DNA of 39,767 bases from Defluviicoccus sp. (GTDB taxonomy: Bacteria; Pseudomonadota; Alphaproteobacteria; MPNO01): positions 1 through 39,767 of the forward strand of contig JAJEHI010000069.1 of NCBI GenBank assembly GCA_022823775.1, read 5' to 3'. Shown here in pieces: positions 32,719 to 39,767 of this stretch. The translations under genes were made by a program, and so were the position numbers. Position 1 is the stretch's first letter. Every line of letters starts with the position of its first letter. The notes under the pieces are model-generated. The model saw only the letters and a list, made by a program, of their open reading frames with translations. It did not search any database and was not told where the DNA came from.

Positions 32719-33717
32719 ATGATCCGGCATGGCGGCCAGCTGTCTCTCCTCCGGCGGAGATATCCCGAAGCGCCCGAACCGCCGATCGATCTGTCGACGG
32801 GCATCAACCCGTTCCCCTACCCGGTTCCGCCGATCCCGGAGACAGCCTATACCCGCCTGCCCGAGCCGGTACACGTCCGGGCGCTCAAGGAAGCCGCGGC
32901 GGCGGCGTACGGTGCGCGCGATCCGGATCTGATCGCCGTCGCCCCCGGCACGCAAATCCTGATTTCAACGTTGCCGCGTATTCTTCCCGCCGAACGGGTC
33001 GTCATCCGTTCCCCCACCTACGGAGAGTTCGCGGCTGTCTGGTCCGCCGCCGGCGCGGCTGTCGTCGAAAGCGCCGGAATCGAGTCGCTGGAAGAAGGCG
33101 ATGTCGCGATCCTGTGCAATCCCAACAACCCTGATGGCCGCGGACTCGCTCCCGAGAGGCTGCGGCAATTGCAGGATCGAAGGGCGCGGGCGGGGGGCCG
33201 GCTGATCGTCGACGAGGCTTTCGCCGAGTTTTCCGAGGCCGAACTCAGCATCGTACCCGCGGCTCCCCGGCCCGGAACGATCGTGCTGCGGTCGTTCGGG
33301 AAGGCCTACGGGCTTGCTGGGATGCGGCTCGGTTTCCTCATCGCGGAACCGGATATTGCAAGACAGGTGGAAGAGGCGCTCGGGCCCTGGCCTGTCTCGG
33401 GAATGGCAATTCACGTGGCCGTCGCGGCGCTCGGCGATGAGGGCTGGCGGGAAGGGATGACGGAACGTCTGGCACGGACGTGCAGGCGCCTCGACACGCT
33501 CCTTTCGTCGCAAGGGCTAGAAGCCGTCGGGGGAACGTCGCTGTTCCGACTGGTGAGGCATGACAAGGCGCCCGAAATCGCGGCGGCACTGGGACGTGCC
33601 GGGATTCTGGTGCGCGATTTTCCCGAGCGGCCCGATTGGCTGAGATTCGGTATGCCGCCGGACGGGGTCGCGTGGAAGCGGCTGGAAGCCGCCCTCGCCG
33701 CCGCGCTTTCTCGTTAG
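32719..33717 (+). CDS. cobC: Threonine-phosphate decarboxylase-like aminotransferase (CobC)
   Basis: This 332-residue PLP enzyme of the class I/II aminotransferase fold makes (R)-1-amino-2-propanol phosphate from threonine phosphate, the substrate for CobD/CbiB. PLP-site motifs: DLSTGINPFPYP near the N-terminus, CNPNNPDGR (about 133-141), VDEAFAEF (164-171) and SFGKAYGLAGMRLG with the Schiff-base lysine K195. It is the only plus-strand gene between minus-strand cobD and cobS. Its stop overlaps the cobS stop by 4 nt. Confidence 0.92.
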   Translation: MIRHGGQLSLLRRRYPEAPEPPIDLSTGINPFPYPVPPIPETAYTRLPEPVHVRALKEAAAAAYGARDPDLIAVAPGTQILISTLPRILPAERVVIRSPTYGEFAAVWSAAGAAVVESAGIESLEEGDVAILCNPNNPDGRGLAPERLRQLQDRRARAGGRLIVDEAFAEFSEAELSIVPAAPRPGTIVLRSFGKAYGLAGMRLGFLIAEPDIARQVEEALGPWPVSGMAIHVAVAALGDEGWREGMTERLARTCRRLDTLLSSQGLEAVGGTSLFRLVRHDKAPEIAAALGRAGILVRDFPERPDWLRFGMPPDGVAWKRLEAALAAALSR

Positions 33718-34484
33718 AGGCAGGCCAACAGACCCAGATAGGCGCCGAGTTGGCTCACCTGCTGCGTCGCCCCGAGGCAATCGCCCGTATAGCCCTTCAG
33801 CTTCGGCTGAAATGCGACGCGGATTGCGACATGTCCGCAGGCGAGCCCAACGAGGATGCCCGCCGCCGCCTGAGGGGAAGCGGCGTATCCCGCCAGCGCC
33901 AGACAGGCGACAGCGGTTCCCCCCGCGATCAGGTGCGACAGGGGAGAAACCGTGCCGGCGACAGGGCTCGCCGTACCCGACGCGCGGACGTAGCGAGCGG
34001 TCGCGATGACCAGCACGACGCTCCACCGGCTGAGCCCGTGCGCGGCCACGAGAACCGCGAGGCCCAGCCAGGGCGAGAGCGTCGCCAGGGCGAACAGCTT
34101 GGCGGCGGTGACGAGGATGAGAGCGAGCATGCCGTACACGCCGATCCGGCTGTCGCGCATGATTTCGAGCGCGCGCTCCGCCGACGCCCCGCCTCCGATC
34201 CCGTCGGCCGTGTCCGCGAGACCGTCTTCGTGCATTGCCCCGGTGAGGAGAGCGGAGGCCGCGATCGCCAGAACCGCGGCCGGCAGGGGACCGAACGGAT
34301 CGTGGGCCGCGGCGAACGCCGCTCCGCTGGCCAGCCCCACAATGATCCCGACAGCGGGATAGTACCGAACCGCCGAAGCGTCGAGCGCTGGGGTGTAATC
34401 GGTCCCGCGCGCCGCCGGCAGCCGGGTCAGCATCTGACATGCCAGGCGGAGCAACAGCCACTCGCGGTCGATGACCGGTCTCAT
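33714..34484 (-). CDS. cobS: Adenosylcobinamide-GDP ribazoletransferase (cobalamin synthase)
   Basis: This 256-residue inner-membrane enzyme (CobV in aerobic nomenclature) joins adenosylcobinamide-GDP to alpha-ribazole phosphate. It is strongly hydrophobic and carries the diagnostic HEDGLADTADGIGGG motif near residues 85-99, then ALEIMRDSRIGVYGMLAL. It lies 15 nt downstream of cobT on the same strand. Confidence 0.95.
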   Translation of the reverse strand: MRPVIDREWLLLRLACQMLTRLPAARGTDYTPALDASAVRYYPAVGIIVGLASGAAFAAAHDPFGPLPAAVLAIAASALLTGAMHEDGLADTADGIGGGASAERALEIMRDSRIGVYGMLALILVTAAKLFALATLSPWLGLAVLVAAHGLSRWSVVLVIATARYVRASGTASPVAGTVSPLSHLIAGGTAVACLALAGYAASPQAAAGILVGLACGHVAIRVAFQPKLKGYTGDCLGATQQVSQLGAYLGLLACL

Positions 34485-34499
34485 CCCGCGAACCCGCCG

Positions 34500-35513
34500 T
34501 CAGGCCGGCCCGCTCACGCCGGCGTTCTCGAAACTCGCCATGTCCGTCAGCATGGCGGACGCCGCCCGGACCACCGGCCAGGCTAGCAGCGCGCCCGTCC
34601 CTTCGCCAAGACGCATGCCCAGATCGAGGATCGGCCGGGCGTTCAACGCCTTAAGCATTTCCGAATGTCCCGGTTCAGCCGATCGGTGTGCGAAGATCAG
34701 GTTTCGCTCGATCGCCGGTTCCAACCCCAGTGCCAGCAAGGCCGCCGCGGTGGAAATGAAGCCGTCGACAAGAACCGGACGGTCGGAGCGCGCACCGCCG
34801 AGCATGGCGCCCGTCATCATCGCGATCTCGAAACCGCCATACTCGGCAAGCGCCGCCGCGGGGTCCAGTGCCGGACCGGTCCGCGTCGCGGCCTGATCCA
34901 GAACGGTGCGCTTGCGGTCCAGACCCGCATCGTCCAGGCCCGTACCGCGCCCGGTCAAACCGGCGAGGGGCAGGCCGAGGACCTTGTGCGCGATGAGCGT
35001 AGCCGCCGAGGTGTTGCCGATACCCATTTCGCCGAAACACAGGACGTCCGCCTGGCAATCCTCCGCTAAATTTCGGCCTGCCCGAATGGCGTCATCCCGC
35101 TGCGTCTCCGTCATCGCGGGTTCGACGCGGCAGTTTCGCGTTCCCGGCGCGATGCGGCGCGGCAGGAGATCGGGATGTTCGACAGGGGCTCCCGCCACGC
35201 CCGCGTCGACGACCCGGACCGAAGCGCCGACCGCTTCCGCGAATACGTTGGCCGCGGCGCCGCCATTCAGGAAGTTCAGGACCATTTGCCGGGTGACGGC
35301 CTGCGGGTATGCCGAAACGCCATCGACCGCGATCCCGTGGTCGGCGGCGAATATGGTCAGCTCGCACGAGTTCAGACGCGGCGCCGTCTTGCCGGTGGCG
35401 CGCGCGAGTTGCAGCGCGATGGATTCCACCTGCCCCAAGGCTCCCAGCGGCTTGGTCTTGCCGTCGATCAGCTCCCGGACGGTGGCGTCGAGATCGTTCG
35501 TTCGTTCCGTCAT
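34500..35513 (-). CDS. cobT: Nicotinate-nucleotide:DMB phosphoribosyltransferase
   Basis: This 337-residue enzyme (CobU in aerobic nomenclature) transfers phosphoribose from NaMN to 5,6-dimethylbenzimidazole, activating the lower ligand. Recognised by KTKPLGALGQVESIALQLA, FAADHGIAVDGVSAYP, GEMGIGNTSAA and the catalytic Glu304 in LGEGTGA, equivalent to Glu317 of the Salmonella enzyme. ATG 35513 is chosen because it begins the conserved region. It follows the deoxyribosyltransferase-like gene by 5 nt. Confidence 0.96.
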   Translation of the reverse strand: MTERTNDLDATVRELIDGKTKPLGALGQVESIALQLARATGKTAPRLNSCELTIFAADHGIAVDGVSAYPQAVTRQMVLNFLNGGAAANVFAEAVGASVRVVDAGVAGAPVEHPDLLPRRIAPGTRNCRVEPAMTETQRDDAIRAGRNLAEDCQADVLCFGEMGIGNTSAATLIAHKVLGLPLAGLTGRGTGLDDAGLDRKRTVLDQAATRTGPALDPAAALAEYGGFEIAMMTGAMLGGARSDRPVLVDGFISTAAALLALGLEPAIERNLIFAHRSAEPGHSEMLKALNARPILDLGMRLGEGTGALLAWPVVRAASAMLTDMASFENAGVSGPA

Positions 35514-35518
35514 GACGC

Positions 35519-35998
35519 TCAGCGGGGCGCGTCGCCCTTCAGCCACCGCGCGAGGGCCTTGTCTGGATCGGCGATCTCCTCCACCGAGCGGTACCACCAG
35601 GCTTCCCAACCGGTTTCCGGCAAGCCCGTGAACAGCATCAGGTTGAGTGGATAGACCTCGCTGTCGGTGCAGCGGCGGAAATCGTCGCGGAACAGGAACA
35701 CGGGCTTCTCCCAGGCGATCGCCATCCCGAGCTCCACCATGACGCCTTCGTCCGGCGGACAGCCGTTGACCACGGCGAACAGCCCGTCGGCGTCGCGCAC
35801 GTCCCGCACATCGGCCTGGCCGATCCGGTAGGCCCAGCCGGCGCTCGCGCGGTCGATCTGGTTGTTGCGCTCGAACGGCTCCCAGATCTCGGCGCCCAGG
35901 TCTTCCAGGGCCGCCTTGAGCTCCCGCAACGGCCCCCGGTTCTGCTGTGCCGAGAAACCGTAAGGGTTCGCGAGATAGAGGGTCTTGTTCGATGCCAT
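35519..35998 (-). CDS. Nucleoside 2-deoxyribosyltransferase-family protein
   Basis: This 159-residue cytoplasmic protein resembles nucleoside 2-deoxyribosyltransferases and the wider group of nucleotide N-glycosidases/deoxyribohydrolases. It starts with LYLANPYGFSAQQN, contains RDADGLFAVVNGCPPDEG and VELGMAIAWEKPVFLFRDD. D71, D83 and E89 are the likely active-site acids, E89 being the candidate nucleophile. It lies 5 nt upstream of cobT, and thus heads a cobT-cobS unit. Such proteins cleave or exchange base-sugar bonds; a link to lower-ligand base handling is inferred from location only. ATG 35998 is preferred over one at 36028. Confidence 0.82.
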   Translation of the reverse strand: MASNKTLYLANPYGFSAQQNRGPLRELKAALEDLGAEIWEPFERNNQIDRASAGWAYRIGQADVRDVRDADGLFAVVNGCPPDEGVMVELGMAIAWEKPVFLFRDDFRRCTDSEVYPLNLMLFTGLPETGWEAWWYRSVEEIADPDKALARWLKGDAPR

Positions 35999-36130
35999 GC
36001 GCGCCCGCCTCTCCGGTCGGTGGCGCACAGCGTCGGGCGGCGCCCGGCGCGAGTCAACTTTACCGCTTGGCGGTGCGCGGCTCAGGCAAACCGGTAAACA
36101 TGTCGCACGTGCGTTCGGGCGGCGTTCGCC

Positions 36131-37570
36131 CTACTCCAGCGCCTGTCCCGGAACCGGTGTTGCTCCGGGCGTGCCGGTCCGGAAGGCGGCCTCCGGACCG
36201 CCATAGCGGTCGGTCAGCGCGTTCTGGTCGTCCTTGGCCGTGCGGTCGATGCGCTCGGGATCGCAAATGCCGCGGAGGATCGCTTCGTATTCCGACACAC
36301 AGGCGGGGTCCGAGGCGGCGCGGTCGACCGTCTCTTCGGGATCGTCCGCGAGATCGAAAAGCTCCGGCTCGTAGCCGACATAGTAGATGAGCTTTCGGCT
36401 CCCCCGTCGCACCATGAAGGCGGCGCTGGGCGAGGCGACGGCGTGGTATTCGCCGAACGCGACGCGCCCGGGATCGTATGGCGAGGCCGCGGTCTCAAGC
36501 CAGGATCGCCCGGGCAGTGCCGCCTCCTCTTCGTTCGGGGCGAGCCCAGCACCGCGAATAATCGTGGGATAGGCGTCGAGCAGCGAGACGGGCGTGTCGC
36601 ACACCGCGCCCGCCGGGGTGTCTGGTCCGGCGAGGATCAGCGGAATTCCCGCCGATTCCTCGTACATGTTGGATTTTCCCCAGAGCCCGCGCGCGCCCAC
36701 ATTGTCGCCGTGGTCGCTGGTGTAGACGACGCGGGTCGTGTCGCCGAGCCCGACCGTCTCCAGCGTTTCCAGCACCTCGCCGATCAGCGTGTCGACATAG
36801 GTGCAGAGCCCGAAATAGGCGGCCACCGCCTTCAGACGCTCCTCCGCCGACAGATTGCGGTCGACCTGCTGAAAATCGTCCATGCGCTGGAGCCAGGGAT
36901 GGCGGACATAGCCCTCCGCCGGGTCCAGCTTCCGTTCCGGCAGCCGGTCCAGCGGGTAGAGGCCGTAATAATTCTCCGGCACCACCAGCGGGAAGTGGGG
37001 GGCGACGAAGCCGACAAAGAGCACCCAGGGTTTTTCGTTCCGCTTCGCCGCCTCGGCGAGCCATACCTTCGCCCGGTCGGCGATCAGGCGGTCGTATCGG
37101 TTGTAATTCGATTCCCCCGGCCCGATCCGGTTCAGCATTTTCGCCGGACGCGAGGGCGGCAGTGGATCGCGGACCGAGCCCCACACCTGGCCGATGCCGT
37201 CCATGACGTGCATCGCCTCTATTTCGCGGTCGAAACCGGAATCGATATCCGCGCCGCGATAATGGAGCTTGCCGATGGCTTCGACCCGGTGCCCCTCGTG
37301 CTGCAAGCGATGACCCCAGCTTGGGATCGCGCCGTCATACGGATGGGCGTTGTCCCAGTACCGCGTCTCGTGAACATGGCGTCCGGTGGCGAAGGCGGCG
37401 CGCGCCGGGATGCAGATCGGCGAGTTGGTATAGGCGGCGGTGAATCGTGTGCCGCGCTCGGCCAGCCGGTCGAGGTTGGGCGTCCGCACCGTGTCGTGGC
37501 CGTAGCAGCCGAGCATCTTGGGGTTGTGCTCGTCCGACATGATGAAGAGGAGGTTCCGGCCTTCATTCAT
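36131..37570 (-). CDS. Type I sulfatase (arylsulfatase/choline-sulfatase family), cytoplasmic
   Basis: This 479-residue enzyme is of the alkaline phosphatase-like sulfatase family, hydrolysing sulfate esters (or phosphonate monoesters). The metal-binding pair is D13-E14 (MSDEH). The formylglycine site is C53 in CIPAR, matching the C-X-P-X-R consensus modified by the formylglycine-generating enzyme. Later KLHYRG and SDHGDNVGARGLWGKSNMYE supply further metal and sulfate ligands. There is no signal peptide, so it should act in the cytoplasm. The start overlaps the tctA stop (ATGA), tying it to the transporter. Confidence 0.92.
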   Translation of the reverse strand: MNEGRNLLFIMSDEHNPKMLGCYGHDTVRTPNLDRLAERGTRFTAAYTNSPICIPARAAFATGRHVHETRYWDNAHPYDGAIPSWGHRLQHEGHRVEAIGKLHYRGADIDSGFDREIEAMHVMDGIGQVWGSVRDPLPPSRPAKMLNRIGPGESNYNRYDRLIADRAKVWLAEAAKRNEKPWVLFVGFVAPHFPLVVPENYYGLYPLDRLPERKLDPAEGYVRHPWLQRMDDFQQVDRNLSAEERLKAVAAYFGLCTYVDTLIGEVLETLETVGLGDTTRVVYTSDHGDNVGARGLWGKSNMYEESAGIPLILAGPDTPAGAVCDTPVSLLDAYPTIIRGAGLAPNEEEAALPGRSWLETAASPYDPGRVAFGEYHAVASPSAAFMVRRGSRKLIYYVGYEPELFDLADDPEETVDRAASDPACVSEYEAILRGICDPERIDRTAKDDQNALTDRYGGPEAAFRTGTPGATPVPGQALE

Positions 37571-39162
37571 CTCGCTGGGTTTCCTTTGCTTGCCTGTCCG
37601 CCGCGCCCCCCGGCGAAGAAGACGACGACGAGGACCGCCAGCGCCATGAAGGCGATGGAGATCGGGCTGGAGAACAGGAACCACGGATCGGCTCCCGTCG
37701 CGGAAAACGCCTGGCGCATCGCTTCCTCCAGATTGTTGGCCAGGATGAAGGCGATCACGAAGGGCAGCACCGAGAAGTGCAGCTTGCGCAGGACGTAGCC
37801 GACGAACCCGAAGAACAGCGTGGTGTATATCGACAGCATCTCGGGGCGCTGCGCATAGATCGCGGTAAGCGTCAGAAGCAGCACGATCGGCAGCAGGCGC
37901 TGCTTCGGAATACGCACCATGATTCCCATCGAGCGCATGAAGACGCCGCCGACGGTCCAGTTGAGGAGGTTGGCGAAGACCATCGCGGTGAACAGGCCGA
38001 AAGCGATCACCATCTCGCTGTTGATCTGGTCCGGGGTCAGGCGGAACACCGCCGGGCCGGGGTTGAAGCCGCTGATCGTCTCGGTCGCGAGGATAATGAA
38101 GACCGCCGCAACGTTGCCCGGGATGCCCAGCGACAGCACCGGGATCAGGTTGGCGCCCGACACCGCGCTGTTGGCCGCCTCGGTGGCCGCGACGCCTTCC
38201 GGCGCGCCCTCTCCGAACCGCACCGCGCCCTTGTGCAGCCTTCGTCCCGTCGCGTAACCGAGCGTCGCCGCGAGGGTCGATCCGATCCCCGGAAGGGCTC
38301 CGATCATGGTGCCGATACAGGCCGACATACCCACGAATGGCGCGATGCGCCTTATGTCGCGCAGCCGGAGGCGGTTGTCGCCCGATGCGGTCGGCGCCGC
38401 GATCGCGTCGGTCGCGCGCTTTTCGCGCCACATCTCCTCCAGCGCCCGGAACACCTCGCCGACGATGAGCACGCCGAGCACCACGCTGATCAGGGGCAGC
38501 CCGCCGGCCAGCGCGTCCGAACCGAGCGAAAGTCGCGGATGGTGGTCCTCGCCGGTGCCGATGAAGGCGAAGAACATGCCGAACAGCGCCGCGAGCACCC
38601 CCTTCCAGACCGAATCGCCGACCACCGCCGAGATGAAGGCGAGCGACAGGATGATCAACGCCGCCTTCTCCGGGAAGTCGAGATAGGCCTCGACCGCGAT
38701 GGCGAGGAAGGGCGCGCAGGTGAAGAGGACGAGGTCCGAAATCGTGTCGCCGGAAGCGGAGGAAAAGTGTGCGATGCGGAGCGCCTTGCCGGCCTCGCCC
38801 TTGCGGGTCATGGGAAACCCGTCGAGCGTGGTCATCAGGGAATCGGGCGTTCCCGGAGTATTGAACAGGATCGCCGGCACCGCTCCGCCGACCGTCGCCC
38901 CCTTCATGATGCCGATCAGGAACCCGAGCACCGGCAGCAAGGCGTCGGGGTTGAAGCCGAAGATGGTGATCAGGATCGGCAGCGAGATCGCCATGGCGAA
39001 TGGTCCGCCAAGGCCGGGCGTCGCGCCGACCACGATGCCGCCGAGGAAGCCGAGGACCACCATGACGACGGTGATCGAGATCGGCAGGCCGAAAACGGTG
39101 GCGACCGGGGCTTCGGCGAACACCGCCGCCACACCGAGCCAGACGTGGTCGAGAACGCCCAT
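37567..39162 (-). CDS. tctA: Tripartite tricarboxylate transporter, large membrane subunit TctA
   Basis: This 531-residue inner-membrane protein has about 12 hydrophobic helices and is the main transport subunit of a TctABC system. Family features are GIVVGATPGLGGPFAMAI near residue 43 on, AVPAILFNTPGTPDS around 97-111, and a second, related GTMIGALPGIGSTLAATLG half-repeat. ATG 39162 gives a 1-nt TGATG overlap with tctB; a GTG at 39165 (GTGA) is equally possible. The imported compound is unknown; the coupled sulfatase suggests a carboxylated organosulfate. Confidence 0.94.
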   Translation of the reverse strand: MGVLDHVWLGVAAVFAEAPVATVFGLPISITVVMVVLGFLGGIVVGATPGLGGPFAMAISLPILITIFGFNPDALLPVLGFLIGIMKGATVGGAVPAILFNTPGTPDSLMTTLDGFPMTRKGEAGKALRIAHFSSASGDTISDLVLFTCAPFLAIAVEAYLDFPEKAALIILSLAFISAVVGDSVWKGVLAALFGMFFAFIGTGEDHHPRLSLGSDALAGGLPLISVVLGVLIVGEVFRALEEMWREKRATDAIAAPTASGDNRLRLRDIRRIAPFVGMSACIGTMIGALPGIGSTLAATLGYATGRRLHKGAVRFGEGAPEGVAATEAANSAVSGANLIPVLSLGIPGNVAAVFIILATETISGFNPGPAVFRLTPDQINSEMVIAFGLFTAMVFANLLNWTVGGVFMRSMGIMVRIPKQRLLPIVLLLTLTAIYAQRPEMLSIYTTLFFGFVGYVLRKLHFSVLPFVIAFILANNLEEAMRQAFSATGADPWFLFSSPISIAFMALAVLVVVFFAGGRGGQASKGNPAR

Positions 39163-39731
39163 CACTGGTCGCCGTTCGGCGGCAAGAGAAGATCGTCGAA
39201 AGGCAGGTCGTAGAGCGCGGCGAGCACGACCGCGGCGACGACGCCGGCGATCGCGGCACCCCGCGTCAACCGCTGCTCGATGACGGCGATCGAGCCCCCC
39301 ACCAGCACCGTGCCGCCGATGAAGTAGCCGAGATACTTGTACGGCACCGTGTCGCGCAGCTCGCGATAGCTGCCGATCGCGCCGCCGAGCCCGTTGATTG
39401 CATCGACGACCAACGGCCCCGTATAGGTCATCAGAATCAGGCCAGCGGCGATCACCGCCGCGAGCCGGACGACGAACAGAGCGCTATGGCGGTCCGGCGC
39501 GGCCTCCTCGCGCCGGCGCCCGAGAACCGTCGATACGGCGAGCAGGACCGACGTTACGATCATGCCGATGGCGACCACGGTCGGCGCCATGGCATCGCCG
39601 ATGACGATACGCCGCCTGAACGTCTCGACGACGCCGCTCTCGACGTCGGCGGGAATCCACACCCCCAGGGTCAGGAGAGCGAACGCGGCGAAGACCGCCG
39701 CGGCGCCCAGCGACCAGGGGTCGCTCCGCAT
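39162..39731 (-). CDS. tctB: Tripartite tricarboxylate transporter, small membrane subunit TctB
   Basis: This 189-residue protein has four to five hydrophobic helices (about 8-24, 50-68, 86-107, 133-150, 158-175) in the arrangement of TctB, the small membrane subunit of the tripartite tricarboxylate transporter. It precedes tctA in the same operon. The binding protein TctC is expected upstream, outside the window; only 36 bp remain at the right edge and no gene can be recognised in them. Confidence 0.85.
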   Translation of the reverse strand: MRSDPWSLGAAAVFAAFALLTLGVWIPADVESGVVETFRRRIVIGDAMAPTVVAIGMIVTSVLLAVSTVLGRRREEAAPDRHSALFVVRLAAVIAAGLILMTYTGPLVVDAINGLGGAIGSYRELRDTVPYKYLGYFIGGTVLVGGSIAVIEQRLTRGAAIAGVVAAVVLAALYDLPFDDLLLPPNGDQ

Positions 39732-39767
39732 TTCGATCCCGGCGGCCCGGTTCGGCCCCGGGAAGCC

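Noticed and set aside
1-39767. CRISPR arrays, rRNA or tRNA genes, insertion sequences or prophage
   Set aside because: No regularly spaced direct repeats, no rRNA or tRNA-like sequence and no transposase or integrase motifs were noticed on either strand.

Overview
The window is about 40 kb of very GC-rich DNA (roughly 65-70% by eye) with dense, overlapping genes. The gene content points to an aerobic alphaproteobacterium: an oxygen-dependent cobalamin pathway with CobG, CobN and CobW, CbtA/CbtB cobalt transport genes, a DUF1636 protein, a tripartite tricarboxylate transporter, and alphaproteobacterial-style intergenic inverted repeats. Genus cannot be assigned from the sequence alone.

Layout. 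(1) 1-6245 looks like a metal-oxyanion uptake region. It holds the end of a TupC-type ATPase, TupA (tungstate binding), a 59-residue secreted or membrane peptide ending in two cysteines with its own terminator, a complete class II ABC importer of the BtuF/BtuC/BtuD (or molybdate MolA/B/C) type, a DUF1640 coiled-coil membrane protein, and a helix-turn-helix regulator with a molybdate-binding-type sensor domain. (2) 6472-12883 is mixed metabolism: a multicopper oxidase coupled to a cytochrome c, a VOC protein, a small membrane protein, an aldo/keto reductase, the remnant of an oligopeptide ABC permease, a polysaccharide-deacetylase-like protein, a cysteine hydrolase and an alpha/beta hydrolase. 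Long inverted repeats of three different types lie at 2832-2941, 6295-6408 and 8221-8332. (3) 12894-35513 is a nearly complete adenosylcobalamin biosynthesis island: cbtB-cbtA plus a His-rich periplasmic protein, cobB, cobA, cbiD, cobM, cobE, cobL, cobK, cobJ, cobI, cobH, cobG, cobN, cobW, DUF1636, cobU(P), cobO, cobQ, cbiB (cobD), cobC, cobS(V) and cobT(U). A nucleoside 2-deoxyribosyltransferase-like gene sits directly upstream of cobT. (4) 36131 to the end is a sulfatase translationally coupled to TctA and TctB.

How the genes work together. CbtAB would supply cobalt. CobA, I, G, J, M, CbiD, K, L, H and B build hydrogenobyrinate diamide, CobN (with CobS/CobT chelatase subunits not in this window) inserts cobalt, CobO adenosylates, CobQ, CbiB and CobC complete the amide groups and the aminopropanol arm, and CobU(P), CobT and CobS attach the lower ligand. 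The pathway looks hybrid: CobG is the aerobic ring-contraction enzyme, but C1 methylation appears to rely on CbiD, and no cobF is present. The island alternates strands repeatedly with almost no intergenic space, and many starts are GTG or TTG overlapping the preceding stop.

The least explained item is the small peptide gene at 1353-1532. A signal-peptidase-like site just before its end would release an octapeptide with cysteines at both termini. It lies between two transporters that may handle molybdate or tungstate.
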